From: a virus
IMG/VR virus record: IMGVR_UViG_3300028840_001395
Location: 186,001 to 250,000 of that record
Direction: 5' to 3' (one strand)
Length of the DNA stretch: 64,000 bases
Shown: piece by piece, positions 42,716-50,886 of the stretch
Layout: every line of letters begins with the position of its first letter
Numbering within the stretch: position 1 is the first letter of the stretch
The notes under the pieces: model-generated
Database searches by the model: none
The model's input: the letters and a program-made list of their open reading frames with translations, nothing else
Told to the model about the DNA's origin: nothing
Program-made: the position numbers and the translations under genes

Positions 42716-42941
42716 CTTGAGTCCTCCTTGCGACGCTCCCAGCCTCAATCATCTGACGGGCGCGAGCAAGTTCGTCGCAAGGCCCCAGGCGCTCGTCCTC
42801 GGTCACGGCGGATTCCATGTCATCGAAGTACAGCTTCTCGTCACAGTTGATGAGAGTCATCCATCCCTCCAACGGACGGAACTGCCAGATGGGGCTACAA
42901 AAAACCCTCCCATCCTTCATCTTGACGAGGGTGTCGTGCAT
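42702..42941 (-). CDS. Hypothetical protein, 79 aa
   Basis: Not recognised; small alpha/beta with an acidic C-terminal half. Overlaps the next gene by 14 nt. Confidence 0.55.
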   Translation of the reverse strand: MHDTLVKMKDGRVFCSPIWQFRPLEGWMTLINCDEKLYFDDMESAVTEDERLGPCDELARARQMIEAGSVARRTQGDPG

Positions 42942-42953
42942 GTATCCTCCCGA

Positions 42954-43304
42954 TCAGTGCAAGCCCTGCTCCCGTCGCTTCTGGAGTTCGACGTTGATCT
43001 CGGCCAAGAGGTAGTCGGTGTCGGGGATCTTGACGGTGGCCCGCTGGAGCCTGCGCCGCCATCGCCGCAGCTCGTCGCTGGAGTGCCTGATCACGACGCG
43101 ACACACCACGTCGCGGGTGTAGCCGCAGGCCTCGTTGAACACGCGCTCATGCCTGTCCGCAAGGCCGTCCGTGTCGGTGACCCAACACCGGAGGACGCGC
43201 TCCAGCACGTCCTTGGCGCTCTGAAGCTCGATGCCCTTGATCAGGACAGCATCCCGGACGAGTCTCTCGACCTCGGCCTGGGTGTAGGTGCGTTCGTCAG
43301 CCAT
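42954..43304 (-). CDS. Hypothetical helical protein, 116 aa
   Basis: Not recognised; long amphipathic helices, probably a helical bundle or coiled coil. The ATG at 43304 overlaps the upstream stop by 8 nt. Confidence 0.55.
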   Translation of the reverse strand: MADERTYTQAEVERLVRDAVLIKGIELQSAKDVLERVLRCWVTDTDGLADRHERVFNEACGYTRDVVCRVVIRHSSDELRRWRRRLQRATVKIPDTDYLLAEINVELQKRREQGLH

Positions 43305-43551
43305 CGCCGTCCATCTCCTTCTGGGCCTCTGCGACGCCCTTCGCATAAGCCCGGATGTAGGTCAGGATGGCGTTGAGCTTGTCGTTGATACCCACGAGCA
43401 GCAGGATGGTGACGGTCCAGGCGAACCCGACCAGGAAGCCCCGGAGGCCCACGTCGAGAACCCACCAGCCCACCGCGAGTCCCACGGCCAGGGCAACGAT
43501 GGTACCGAGGACCATCAGGATGCCGTTCTTGATGCGCTCACGCAGGTACAT
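43297..43551 (-). CDS. Two-helix membrane protein, 84 aa
   Basis: Hydrophobic helices at about 11-33 and 38-57, then a charged tail. GAGGGGGAG precedes the ATG at 43551. Function unknown; a holin-like size but with no holin-specific feature. Confidence 0.6.
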   Translation of the reverse strand: MYLRERIKNGILMVLGTIVALAVGLAVGWWVLDVGLRGFLVGFAWTVTILLLVGINDKLNAILTYIRAYAKGVAEAQKEMDGDG

Positions 43552-43765
43552 CTTGGCTCCCCCTCTCAATCCCGGCCCCCTTGAGCCAGCCGTTCTCCCA
43601 CTGCCGGTGCTTGCGGGTGCCGGGCTTGTGGGGGTTGATGTCCTCCATCATCACGAGGCAGATGTCGCGGCTCCGACCCTCGAACAGCCCGAACTTGGCC
43701 AGCTCGTGGTAGGCCGCTTCGCCCTTCTTGGTTGCCCGGTTGGACAGTCGGTCGAGCATGGTCAT
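43538..43765 (-). CDS. Hypothetical basic protein, 75 aa
   Basis: Not recognised; basic. Starts at ATG 43765 after a GGGAGTGAGGG stretch. Confidence 0.55.
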   Translation of the reverse strand: MTMLDRLSNRATKKGEAAYHELAKFGLFEGRSRDICLVMMEDINPHKPGTRKHRQWENGWLKGAGIERGSQDVPA

Positions 43766-43768
43766 CCC

Positions 43769-43990
43769 TCACTCCCCCCGTCGCGGGTTGCCGGGGCAAC
43801 CGCTGCAGTAGCCCTCGCAGCCACCCTCACCGCCGCAGATGCCAGCCGCCCAGAACAGACCACGCGGGGCGCGGGCGGGCTCGCGGGCCATCGCGGCATC
43901 CACGGCCATCTCGGCGGCGGTGTCCGCGTCCACGCCGTTCGCCACCAGCTCGGCGGCGACCTCATCCCACGGGCGGCTGTCCTGTGCCAT
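43769..43990 (-). CDS. Small protein with Cys-rich tail, 73 aa
   Basis: Helical Ala-rich body and a C-terminal CGGEGGCEGYCSGC cluster that could bind metal. The ATG at 43990 has GGAAAGGAG upstream, preferred over a GTG further 5'. First gene after the promoter at 44065-44097. Confidence 0.6.
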   Translation of the reverse strand: MAQDSRPWDEVAAELVANGVDADTAAEMAVDAAMAREPARAPRGLFWAAGICGGEGGCEGYCSGCPGNPRRGE

Positions 43991-44064
43991 CCTCGCGCTC
44001 CTTTCCGGGGTGGTGACGGCCCTTGCCCGCTCAGGCTCGGTAACTGTCACTCTCCCCCGTTGTC

Positions 44065-44097
44065 TAGACTACTCTGTCACCGACCGGGATAAGCCGT
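44065..44097 (-). promoter_or_regulatory. Phage-type promoter (CTTATC-N16-TAGTCTAG)
   Basis: Minus-strand GGCTTATC, spacer ending GACAGAG, TAGTCTAGA. It overlaps the end of the 44077-44325 gene, whose TGA lies in the spacer. Confidence 0.82.
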
Positions 44098-44325
44098 TCC
44101 CTCGGCCCACTCGCGGTAGCGGTCGAGCTGCGCCTCGGCCTCCGCGATGGCCTGCTCCAGGGTCAGCCAGGGAGGCACCCCGGTGTCGTCGCCGTCGCGG
44201 AGCAGCCGCAGGTCGTGCTCGGTCTCGGCCACGCACTCCCAGGGGGTCGGCGCGTCGAAGTTGAGCGGCTCCCGCCGCATGTCCTCACGCGCATCTGCGA
44301 TCTCGGCTCCGAACACGTTCATCAT
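44077..44325 (-). CDS. Hypothetical acidic protein, 82 aa
   Basis: Not recognised; helical and acidic. First gene after the promoter at 44340-44373, with GGAGGAAAG before the double ATG. Confidence 0.6.
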   Translation of the reverse strand: MMNVFGAEIADAREDMRREPLNFDAPTPWECVAETEHDLRLLRDGDDTGVPPWLTLEQAIAEAEAQLDRYREWAEGTAYPGR

Positions 44326-44339
44326 CTTTCCTCCTCACC

Positions 44340-44373
44340 TAGACTACTCTGGGCCAGAGAGAAATAAGACCCT
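44340..44373 (-). promoter_or_regulatory. Phage-type promoter, left half of a divergent pair
   Basis: Minus-strand GGGTCTTATT, spacer ending CCAGAG, TAGTCTAGG. It is a near copy of the one at 11460-11493. Confidence 0.85.
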
Positions 44374-44408
44374 TCTTTTCAAAAGAAATCGCGCATATTC
44401 GCGCGTGA
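44374..44408. repeat. Divergent promoter spacer with CGCGC/GCGCG inverted repeat
   Basis: Contains TCAAAAGAAATCGCGC, loop ATATTC and GCGCGTG, the same design as 11494-11552 although the flanking genes are unrelated. Confidence 0.5.
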
Positions 44409-44443
44409 GGGTCTTATCTCGGGCTGCAGGGGAGTAGTCTAGG
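44409..44443 (+). promoter_or_regulatory. Phage-type promoter, right half of a divergent pair
   Basis: GGGTCTTATC, 16-nt spacer ending GGGGAG, TAGTCTAGG, just ahead of the 44465 gene. Confidence 0.85.
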
Positions 44444-44464
44444 TGAGGCAAGAGGAGGATGACG

Positions 44465-44968
44465 ATGAGCTGGGATGACGACTGGGATGAGTGGGACGAG
44501 GCCGGTGACTTTCACTGGGTCAAGTGCTCCCACTGCGGGTGGTCGGGCAAGACGGATGGCGACCCCGAGTGTGGCTGCTACGACCGTCACGGCGAGTCCG
44601 AGCCCCGTGAGCCGGACGAGTCCTGCGAGTGCGGGGCGTGCCGGTGGGAGGACATCGAGTACAACCCGACCTGCACCGAGTGCGGGACGGGGCCGCTCAC
44701 CGAGGGCATCTACCGCACCTCGACCCACACGGCCCGCAAGCACTTCTACGCGGGTTCCCCCAACATCGAGATCCGCCCCGGCGACCGCTACCGCAAGACG
44801 GTCAGCCGGGACTTCTACCCCGGTGGGGCGTGGGGTCCCTGGCACCTCCACCGGAAACGCATCTCCAAGGGCTGGGGCTGGGCCGACCAGCACACGGTCG
44901 AGCCGAAGCCCTCGGGCTGGGACGAGCAACGGGCGTGGGACGGACACCCGCTCGGAGATTCCGCATGA
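44465..44968 (+). CDS. Zinc-ribbon protein, 167 aa including acidic N-terminus
   Basis: CSHCGW...CGC, then CECGAC...CTEC: two or more zinc knuckles in the first 80 residues, followed by a Trp/Tyr-rich domain of unknown function. The second of two close ATGs (44465) has the right distance from AGGAGG. Confidence 0.65.
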   Translation: MSWDDDWDEWDEAGDFHWVKCSHCGWSGKTDGDPECGCYDRHGESEPREPDESCECGACRWEDIEYNPTCTECGTGPLTEGIYRTSTHTARKHFYAGSPNIEIRPGDRYRKTVSRDFYPGGAWGPWHLHRKRISKGWGWADQHTVEPKPSGWDEQRAWDGHPLGDSA

Positions 44969-45216
44969 CCGACCTCCCCCGAACTCGTGACGCCATTGCG
45001 GCCTACGACCGCGAGTGGGCCAAACCCACCAAGAGCTATGCGAAGCTCGAAGAACTGGGCGAGGCGGTCGGCATCGCCTTCGGTGAGGACACCAAGGAGT
45101 TCAACAACCCGGCCAACTGCCGGGCGCTCGTGCGACCCGGCCCGCCGATTCCAGGGCCAGGGTTCGAGCTGTCCTTCGTCCGGAGGATGGTCAAGAGATG
45201 GGTGGAGGGCCGATGA
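44965..45216 (+). CDS. Hypothetical protein, 83 aa
   Basis: Not recognised; helical N-terminus. ATGA overlap with the previous gene. Confidence 0.55.
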   Translation: MTDLPRTRDAIAAYDREWAKPTKSYAKLEELGEAVGIAFGEDTKEFNNPANCRALVRPGPPIPGPGFELSFVRRMVKRWVEGR

Positions 45217-45383
45217 CCCGCAAAGGAAATCCCGGAGATACCTGCCCCGTCTGTCGGGGTGGAGGCCACTACCTGCACATCGAGCGCTGGGAGTCCGGCG
45301 AGATCATGTGGGACGGCTTCATCGAATGCGAGAACTGCGACGGCATCGGGGTCGTCCCTGATGACGAGGAGGAGATCGAATGA
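45213..45383 (+). CDS. DnaJ-type zinc-finger mini-protein, 56 aa
   Basis: CPVCRGGGHY and CENCDGIGVV are two CxxCxGxG-like knuckles of the DnaJ central domain type. No J domain. Function unknown; similar mini-proteins occur in phages. ATGA overlap at the start. Confidence 0.65.
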   Translation: MTRKGNPGDTCPVCRGGGHYLHIERWESGEIMWDGFIECENCDGIGVVPDDEEEIE

Positions 45384-45613
45384 GCGACGGAGCATCTATC
45401 CCCCGCTGGCCCTACGACTGCGACAACTGCAAGTTCAACTGGAACTGCGGCCCTCGCGCCCGCTGCAACTACACCTACCACATCGATGACAAGGAAGCGG
45501 GCCAGCTCAACCGCTTCGGGCAGGCCCACAAGATGAAACCCACGCCCCCGGCCCGACTGCGGGCTGTTCGGCGTATTGTAAAGAAGATGCGGGAGGAGCG
45601 GGGATACGCATGA
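45380..45613 (+). CDS. Small cysteine-containing protein, 77 aa
   Basis: CDNCKFNWNC and a further Cys form a possible metal site; basic C-terminus. Function unknown. Confidence 0.55.
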   Translation: MSDGASIPRWPYDCDNCKFNWNCGPRARCNYTYHIDDKEAGQLNRFGQAHKMKPTPPARLRAVRRIVKKMREERGYA

Positions 45614-45795
45614 CCATCGAGGAAGCTCTCCAGTGGTGCATGGACAACGGAGTCGAACTCGGCTTCGGGACGCACCCGCACGACGGGTCACCCACGGTCT
45701 CGATGCGACACGGCATCATCACACGGGACTGGGAGCCAGGCACCTCGGCGGAGAAGATCATCCGGCTCGTGAAGCGAGCAACGAGGGACGATTGA
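45610..45795 (+). CDS. Hypothetical protein, 61 aa
   Basis: Not recognised; an alpha/beta mini-protein coupled to the previous gene by ATGA. Confidence 0.55.
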   Translation: MTIEEALQWCMDNGVELGFGTHPHDGSPTVSMRHGIITRDWEPGTSAEKIIRLVKRATRDD

Positions 45796-45800
45796 CCACG

Positions 45801-45944
45801 ATGGCGAAGAGATGGAGTGACGGGGACTGGATCGACTTCTTCGTCCTGCGGTTCCTGCCCGTTGTGGGCATCCTGCTCGGGGGCATCACCCTCTGGGCAC
45901 TCGGGGTAACCATCAAGACGGTCTTCTGGGCACTCGGAGGGTGA
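45801..45944 (+). CDS. Single-helix membrane peptide, 47 aa
   Basis: A hydrophobic helix from about residue 14 to 45 after a charged N-terminus. Function unknown. Confidence 0.5.
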   Translation: MAKRWSDGDWIDFFVLRFLPVVGILLGGITLWALGVTIKTVFWALGG

Positions 45945-46231
45945 CGCTGATGCACAGATTCCTGATGGAAAGCAAGTACGGCGGTGTGATCATCGCCTCC
46001 TTCGGGGCCATTCTGATCGCGGGCTTCCTCACTCTCGTCACCTACCTGCATGAGGCCCGCCAGGAGAGACAGGCTCGTCGGATGGAGATGCTGAATCTGT
46101 CCCTTGACATCCTGCTGGACTCCGCGAAGCATGAGCAGGAGCGCAAGGAGAAGCTCAAGGAGATCAAGGCCAACCAGCACCCCTTCCAGGAGTTCTGGGA
46201 CGCACCCTATCAGAAGGGCGGAGGCGACTGA
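45941..46231 (+). CDS. Membrane-anchored coiled-coil protein, 96 aa
   Basis: Transmembrane helix at about 14-36, then a charged coiled coil. Start GTG at 45941 (GTGA overlap) or ATG at 45950. Spanin-like topology can be imagined but no signal peptide, lipobox or partner is visible. Confidence 0.55.
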   Translation: MTLMHRFLMESKYGGVIIASFGAILIAGFLTLVTYLHEARQERQARRMEMLNLSLDILLDSAKHEQERKEKLKEIKANQHPFQEFWDAPYQKGGGD

Positions 46232-47052
46232 TGGGCATCCGGGTCAACAAGGTCATCGGCTACGGGGTGAAGAACCTCAAGCCCGATGACCCCCGCGTCG
46301 ATTGGAAGGAGCTTCACCATCCCGAGCGCCGTGAGAAGCGATACGACACGGACATGTCCCAGTTCATCCGCTGGCTCCAACGCAAGAAGGTTCAGGAGCG
46401 CCTGATGGCACTGAACCTGCGGGAGTATCCTGGCATCGATGACGGGATGCGACGCTTCATCGAGACTGACATCAAGTTCCTCATCCAGAACATCAAGACC
46501 CAGATGAAGAACAGCCCAACCGCGTGGCTCTACCTGCGAGGTGGCCCTTCAGCGTGTCTTGTCCACGAGGGCGAAGGCAGCAAGCAGAACGTGATGGTGT
46601 TCCTCCAGCCCGATTGCCCGGACTGGCACCGGCACGACGACATCATGGACTACTACGAGGAGACCAGGAGCGACGGCCCAAGTAGCCGCGTGGTGGACTT
46701 GACGAACCGAGGGGGCATCCACCCCTACAACAGCGCCATGATTCGCTTCAGGAAGCCCTCCAAGGGCGTCTACGAGGGTCAGAAGAAGCCCTTCGAGAGC
46801 AAGCACGACCTCCGGGTGGATGAACACGGTCTCGTCTCGATGGGTGTCGGCACCTACAACCAGTTGGTCGGTCGCTGGGACCCCAAGATGAAACCGTGGG
46901 CCAAGGGGAAGTTCCTGGCCCACCTCCGGCGGTCGTGGAGACCGAAGGTGCCTCTCGGTGTGCTCGCTGTGATGCTCTGGCACGACTGCTTTCCGAACCT
47001 GGAGAAGTTCATCGATGACCTCCGACCCATGATCTACGTCTGGTGGGGTTGA
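46231..47052 (+). CDS. Hypothetical protein, 273 aa
   Basis: Not recognised. Basic N-terminal half, beta-rich centre, no known motif. Its start overlaps the upstream stop. Confidence 0.65.
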   Translation: MGIRVNKVIGYGVKNLKPDDPRVDWKELHHPERREKRYDTDMSQFIRWLQRKKVQERLMALNLREYPGIDDGMRRFIETDIKFLIQNIKTQMKNSPTAWLYLRGGPSACLVHEGEGSKQNVMVFLQPDCPDWHRHDDIMDYYEETRSDGPSSRVVDLTNRGGIHPYNSAMIRFRKPSKGVYEGQKKPFESKHDLRVDEHGLVSMGVGTYNQLVGRWDPKMKPWAKGKFLAHLRRSWRPKVPLGVLAVMLWHDCFPNLEKFIDDLRPMIYVWWG

Positions 47053-47054
47053 CC

Positions 47055-47231
47055 ATGTGGGAGGGACTACGGCGCTGGGTGGTCGTGTTGATGGGCATCT
47101 TCTGGATGCTAGCTGCTGCTGTCTATCTGACGACGGAGAAGGCTCACGTTGTCTCGGGCGTCACGCTCTTGGTTGCGGGAGCCTTGACTGTGGGCATCGG
47201 GTTCCTGATGGCGGAGTGGGAGTCTAGGTGA
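47055..47231 (+). CDS. Two-helix membrane protein, 58 aa
   Basis: Hydrophobic helices at about 7-25 and 33-52. ATG at 47055 preferred over an overlapping GTG. Function unknown. Confidence 0.55.
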   Translation: MWEGLRRWVVVLMGIFWMLAAAVYLTTEKAHVVSGVTLLVAGALTVGIGFLMAEWESR

Positions 47232-48124
47232 ACATCAAGAATCTCCGACCGGGTGTCCGCGTCCGGGTGCAGCACGGCCTCGATCATCGAAAGGCACCCC
47301 CGACCGGACAGTCCTACATCGACGCACGAGAGCCGCACGAGGGGTGCATCGGACTCATTGTCAGCACCTACGATGAAGAGGGCCGTGCTGCCTGGGTGCG
47401 CTTCGATGACGGGGTGGACGCGCCATTCTGGTTTTACGAGCTTGACCATGCCCCTCATTCAGCGCAAGTGTCCGAAGATACTGGATGGGAAGGAAATCCA
47501 CCGGGGAGCTGTCAGAATGACGACCTCCCGAGCGTCACAGAGGGCATGGAGGAAGAAACCATGCCTGAGATTCACATTCACGACTTCGTTCGCCGCCAGA
47601 CCCCCGACAGCCGGTTCTCCCACTGGCTCCTGTCCGACGAGGAGCTTCTCGACCGCATCTACCAGGGCTGGGACAAGCGCCAGCAGGGCTACCGGGATGG
47701 TGTCATCCTCGTGCCTGTGGACCCCGAGGGCTTCTTCACGGGCGTCGTGACGCTCCAGGAGGGTGACAAGCTGCGGGGCTCGTTCGTCCCCCGCCAGAAG
47801 GGTGAAGACCCCCGCAAGCAGACCTCGCTCGACTCCGGCAAGTCCGACGTGGCCAGTCGGAAGCCTCCCGCCGTGGCGGTCGATATCGTGCTCTACCGGG
47901 ACGACGTGCTGGCCGAGGACGGCGACGACACGGGCCACGAGTGGAACATCATCTCGGTCAACGCCAATCCCGTGGAAGGGACTGTGCCCATGTCTCCGGG
48001 CACCCTGATGGCCAACCACTTCCACGACTCGGGCGGCACTCAGACGGACATGAGCGACGAGGAGTTCGTCAAGGCCCTCCGCGAGGCGTACTTCTTCTGG
48101 AAGGACAAGGCCTTCATCGGCTGA
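47228..48124 (+). CDS. DUF3228-family protein with N-terminal beta domain, 298 aa
   Basis: Residues about 112-298 match DUF3228: MPEIHIHDFVRRQ at the start, VDIVLYRDDVLAE and WNIISVNANP with NHFHDSGGT near the end. That family has no known function. Residues 1-75 look like a separate small beta domain (RPGVRVRVQHG; WVRFDDGVDAPFWF). An internal ATG at the DUF3228 boundary could give a shorter product. GTG start overlapping the previous stop. Confidence 0.7.
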   Translation: MNIKNLRPGVRVRVQHGLDHRKAPPTGQSYIDAREPHEGCIGLIVSTYDEEGRAAWVRFDDGVDAPFWFYELDHAPHSAQVSEDTGWEGNPPGSCQNDDLPSVTEGMEEETMPEIHIHDFVRRQTPDSRFSHWLLSDEELLDRIYQGWDKRQQGYRDGVILVPVDPEGFFTGVVTLQEGDKLRGSFVPRQKGEDPRKQTSLDSGKSDVASRKPPAVAVDIVLYRDDVLAEDGDDTGHEWNIISVNANPVEGTVPMSPGTLMANHFHDSGGTQTDMSDEEFVKALREAYFFWKDKAFIG

Positions 48125-48160
48125 TCATGGGGTATCATAGGTGAACCGAGGAGGTTCACC

Positions 48161-48796
48161 ATGTACGCCGTGTTCGATGGGATCGATGGTTCGGGCAAGG
48201 ACACCCAGCGCGACCTGCTCCGCATCAAGCTCCGCACCCACAAAGACCAGACTTCGCTCTGCCTCAACGAGCCTGACGAGGCCAACCCCATCGGAAGGCT
48301 CATCCGGCAACTCTTGAAGTCCGGAGAACTTCCCGAGAGTCACGCCCCTCTCTTCGTGGCCGACCGCATCGCGCTCCAGACACTGACTATTGGCCCGGCG
48401 CTCAAGGCCGGGGATTCTGTCCTCTGTTCCCGCAGCTTCCTCTCGACCCTGGTGTATCAGCAGGAGAACTGGCCACTCGACTGGCTGTTCGACCTGCACC
48501 GGGAGTTGCCGATCAAGCCCGACTTCGTGTTCATCCTCGACATCGACCCCAAGGAGAGCCTGGAACGCGCCCAGAAGCGTCCGGGTCACATGGAGTACTA
48601 CGAGAAGCTCCCCATCCAAGAGCGGAACCGGGAGAGATACAAGGCTCTGGTGGACGACTCTCGCTTGCAAGACCTCCTGGCACCGGGCGGCAAGGCTGTT
48701 CTCCTTGACGCCAGTGGGTCGAAGTGGCAAGTCCACAAGCGCGTGCTCGAAGCGATGGGGTGGCACGAAGCCGCAGCGGAGATCATCGATGGGTAA
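48161..48796 (+). CDS. tmk: Thymidylate (dTMP) kinase, 211 aa
   Basis: Phosphorylates dTMP to dTDP. P-loop FDGIDGSGKDTQ at residues 5-16, an arginine-containing DR(I)ALQ motif near 67, the lid/LID-type ...RPGHMEYYEK... region and normal length (about 210 aa). GAGGAGG precedes the ATG. With pyrE, pyrF and the TS-like protein in this window it points to phage control of thymidine nucleotide supply. Confidence 0.9.
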   Translation: MYAVFDGIDGSGKDTQRDLLRIKLRTHKDQTSLCLNEPDEANPIGRLIRQLLKSGELPESHAPLFVADRIALQTLTIGPALKAGDSVLCSRSFLSTLVYQQENWPLDWLFDLHRELPIKPDFVFILDIDPKESLERAQKRPGHMEYYEKLPIQERNRERYKALVDDSRLQDLLAPGGKAVLLDASGSKWQVHKRVLEAMGWHEAAAEIIDG

Positions 48797-49319
48797 GAAG
48801 AACAAGGCCCGGAACGCCCAGAAGAAACGCCAGAAATCGGCACTCAAGGATGCTCGCCGCCGGGCTGCCCAGAAACCCAAGCCCCAAGGGTCCAAGAAGC
48901 CCACCGTCACCGAAGAGATGTTCCCCGAAGAGGATCTGGTGTTCTGGCTGGCTCACGGTGTCAACTACCTCGTATCCGACTACGAAAACGCGACCTGGAC
49001 GCCGATGTTCGAGGAGATCTACGAGGGGGCCAAGCTCACGCCGGAGGACATCGCCAAGGCCATCGTGGACAAGTTCGGGGAGTCCTACGAGAAGTGGCCT
49101 CCGGAGGGCGAGGCTGCTCTGGCTTGGTCGGTTCAGCCGAGGGAGACCGTCTACATCTACTTCCTGGAGATCCTGCGTCGGCTGCGGGAGAAGAAGTACT
49201 CTCGGGAGCAGTCCGGGAAGCTGGCTGTGAGTCCGCACAACGGCGTCGTCTGGGGGGTGTTCCGCATGGTCGAGAAGGAGATGTCGGAACGCCGGAAGAA
49301 GAGAGAGGGCAAGGCATGA
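48789..49319 (+). CDS. Hypothetical protein with basic N-terminus, 176 aa
   Basis: A Lys/Arg/Gln-rich first 40 residues precedes an acidic helical domain. Function unknown. Overlaps tmk by 8 nt. Confidence 0.6.
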   Translation: MGKKNKARNAQKKRQKSALKDARRRAAQKPKPQGSKKPTVTEEMFPEEDLVFWLAHGVNYLVSDYENATWTPMFEEIYEGAKLTPEDIAKAIVDKFGESYEKWPPEGEAALAWSVQPRETVYIYFLEILRRLREKKYSREQSGKLAVSPHNGVVWGVFRMVEKEMSERRKKREGKA

Positions 49320-49576
49320 CCGACCGGGACGGTGTGTTGGAGGTGCTGGCCGAGGCGGATGCGCTACTGGTGGATGGCTTCGAGGGTGCCCTCATCGGCT
49401 ACTGCCAGCAGTTCAACAAGACGGTGGCGCTCTACGACTATGACAAGTGCATCAAGATTCTGATGCAGCGGGATGGCATGGACTGGGATAGTGCCGTCGA
49501 GTTCTTCGAGTTCAACACGCTGGGGGCCTACGTGGGGGAGAAGACTCCCGCTTTTGCTACGCTGATCACGGTCTAG
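49316..49576 (+). CDS. Hypothetical acidic protein, 86 aa
   Basis: Not recognised. DRDGVLEVLAEADALL and later YDYDKCIKILMQRDGM look like helical pairs. ATGA overlap with the preceding gene. Confidence 0.55.
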   Translation: MTDRDGVLEVLAEADALLVDGFEGALIGYCQQFNKTVALYDYDKCIKILMQRDGMDWDSAVEFFEFNTLGAYVGEKTPAFATLITV

Positions 49577-49619
49577 CTCGGTTCTCTCCCTATCCGGCTC
49601 CCCCTGTGAGGAGGCTGTG

Positions 49620-49796
49620 ATGGCCAAGCGACGTTGCTGGCTGTGGCATCGATGGCAGGTCGTGGGAGAACGCGGGCCTGACCGCTACGAAGAGTGCAAG
49701 GACTGTGGCCTTCGACGGGTTCGGAAGTTCAAGATGGTCGAGTCACCTATCGACAAGGACTGGCTCTCTGGAAGAAAGGAAACCCTCGATGACTGA
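49620..49796 (+). CDS. Small zinc-knuckle protein, 58 aa
   Basis: MAKRRCWLWHRW ... CKDCGLRR: one C-x2-C knuckle with an upstream Cys and His. GAGGAGG precedes the ATG. Its end overlaps the pyrE start by 8 nt. Function unknown. Confidence 0.6.
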   Translation: MAKRRCWLWHRWQVVGERGPDRYEECKDCGLRRVRKFKMVESPIDKDWLSGRKETLDD

Positions 49797-50352
49797 CAAG
49801 GAAAAGCTCCTCAGCCTCCTGAAGACCCTCTCCTACAAGGAAGGCACCTTCACCCTGAAGTCCGGGCGGGAGTCCGACTTCTACATCGACTGTCGCCTGA
49901 CCTCGTTCCATCCCGAAGGCAGCTTCCTCTGTGGCGTCGAGATGCACGAGATCATCCAGACACACTTCCCCGACGCGGTGGCCGTCGCGGGGGTGCCCAC
50001 CGGGGCCATCCCCCTGGCCACCTCGGTCACCAATCGCAGCTACCAGATCGGCAAGCGTCCGCTGCCCCAGATCGGTATCCGCAAGGATGCCAAGGCCCAC
50101 GGCAATGACCCCGGCTCCCTGCTGATCAACCACAAGCAGTTCGATGAAGGGGCCGAGGTCGTCCTTCTGGAAGACGTGACCACCACGGGCGGTAGCGTCC
50201 TCAAGGCGGCGGCGATTCTGGAAGCGGCAGGCTTCGAGGTCATCGGCATCATCGTCCTGGTAGACCGCCAGGAGGGGTCGCGGGAGACCATCGAGCACGC
50301 GGGCTACGACATGGAGGCCGTGTTCACCCGGAAGGACGTGAAGGGCGAGTGA
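49789..50352 (+). CDS. pyrE: Orotate phosphoribosyltransferase, 187 aa
   Basis: Makes OMP from orotate and PRPP. FTLKSGRESDFYIDCR near the N-terminus, GVPTGAIPLA, and the PRPP-binding VVLLEDVTTTGGSVL are diagnostic. Length is normal for bacterial PyrE. Its partner pyrF lies 25 kb away on the same strand (24178-25143), so this phage encodes both enzymes of the UMP synthase pair. Confidence 0.93.
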   Translation: MTDKEKLLSLLKTLSYKEGTFTLKSGRESDFYIDCRLTSFHPEGSFLCGVEMHEIIQTHFPDAVAVAGVPTGAIPLATSVTNRSYQIGKRPLPQIGIRKDAKAHGNDPGSLLINHKQFDEGAEVVLLEDVTTTGGSVLKAAAILEAAGFEVIGIIVLVDRQEGSRETIEHAGYDMEAVFTRKDVKGE

Positions 50353-50645
50353 CCCTCGTTGAGGCCATCAAGCACGCCGAAGAGATTGGGGCGGGAGACT
50401 GCGCCTGTGCAGCCGAGCACGTCCAACTCGCGGGGTGGCTCCGAGAGCTACGGACGGCACGGGTCAAGCTCGACCTGGCCGATGAGCTGATCGGGGACTT
50501 CTGTGACTACCAGTGCGACCGGGCCGAAGAGAACGGTGGCGACCCGTGCCCCGAGATTCTGGACGACGACGGCGAGCCTATGTTCGAGGATCCAGACGAC
50601 TGGTGCCCCTTCTGCCGGGCGCGGGACTGGGTAGGGACAGAGTGA
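50349..50645 (+). CDS. Hypothetical acidic cysteine-containing protein, 98 aa
   Basis: CACAAEH, CDYQC and CPFC motifs may form a metal site. GTG start overlapping the pyrE stop (GTGA). Function unknown. Confidence 0.55.
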   Translation: MTLVEAIKHAEEIGAGDCACAAEHVQLAGWLRELRTARVKLDLADELIGDFCDYQCDRAEENGGDPCPEILDDDGEPMFEDPDDWCPFCRARDWVGTE

Positions 50646-50646
50646 C

Positions 50647-50886
50647 ATGGCACCGCTGATCGAGATCTGGGCGGATTTCAACGCCAAGCTGGAAGATGAG
50701 CGCATCAGCCTGATGACCCGAGGCTCCCAGGCAGCGATCAACGACTACTGGCGTGAGGGGAACGCGGTCGGCAACAAGGTGTTCCTCTGCGACGGCGAGA
50801 TCGGTTGCGTGGCCATCATCGAGGAAGCCGAACCCGGTTACCTGGTGGGTCGGCCCATCACCCCCTACATGGACGTGAACGACTGA
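50647..50886 (+). CDS. Hypothetical protein, 79 aa
   Basis: Not recognised; alpha/beta, acidic. Stop overlaps the next start. Confidence 0.55.
   Translation: MAPLIEIWADFNAKLEDERISLMTRGSQAAINDYWREGNAVGNKVFLCDGEIGCVAIIEEAEPGYLVGRPITPYMDVND

Noticed and set aside
43297-46231. Holin or spanin among the small membrane proteins
   Set aside because: Several have suitable size and helices, but none is beside the endolysin and none has a lipobox or other defining feature.
47205-47230. An extra phage promoter at GGAGTCTAGGTGAA
   Set aside because: The -10-like part differs at its first base and there is no CTTAY element 16 nt upstream.
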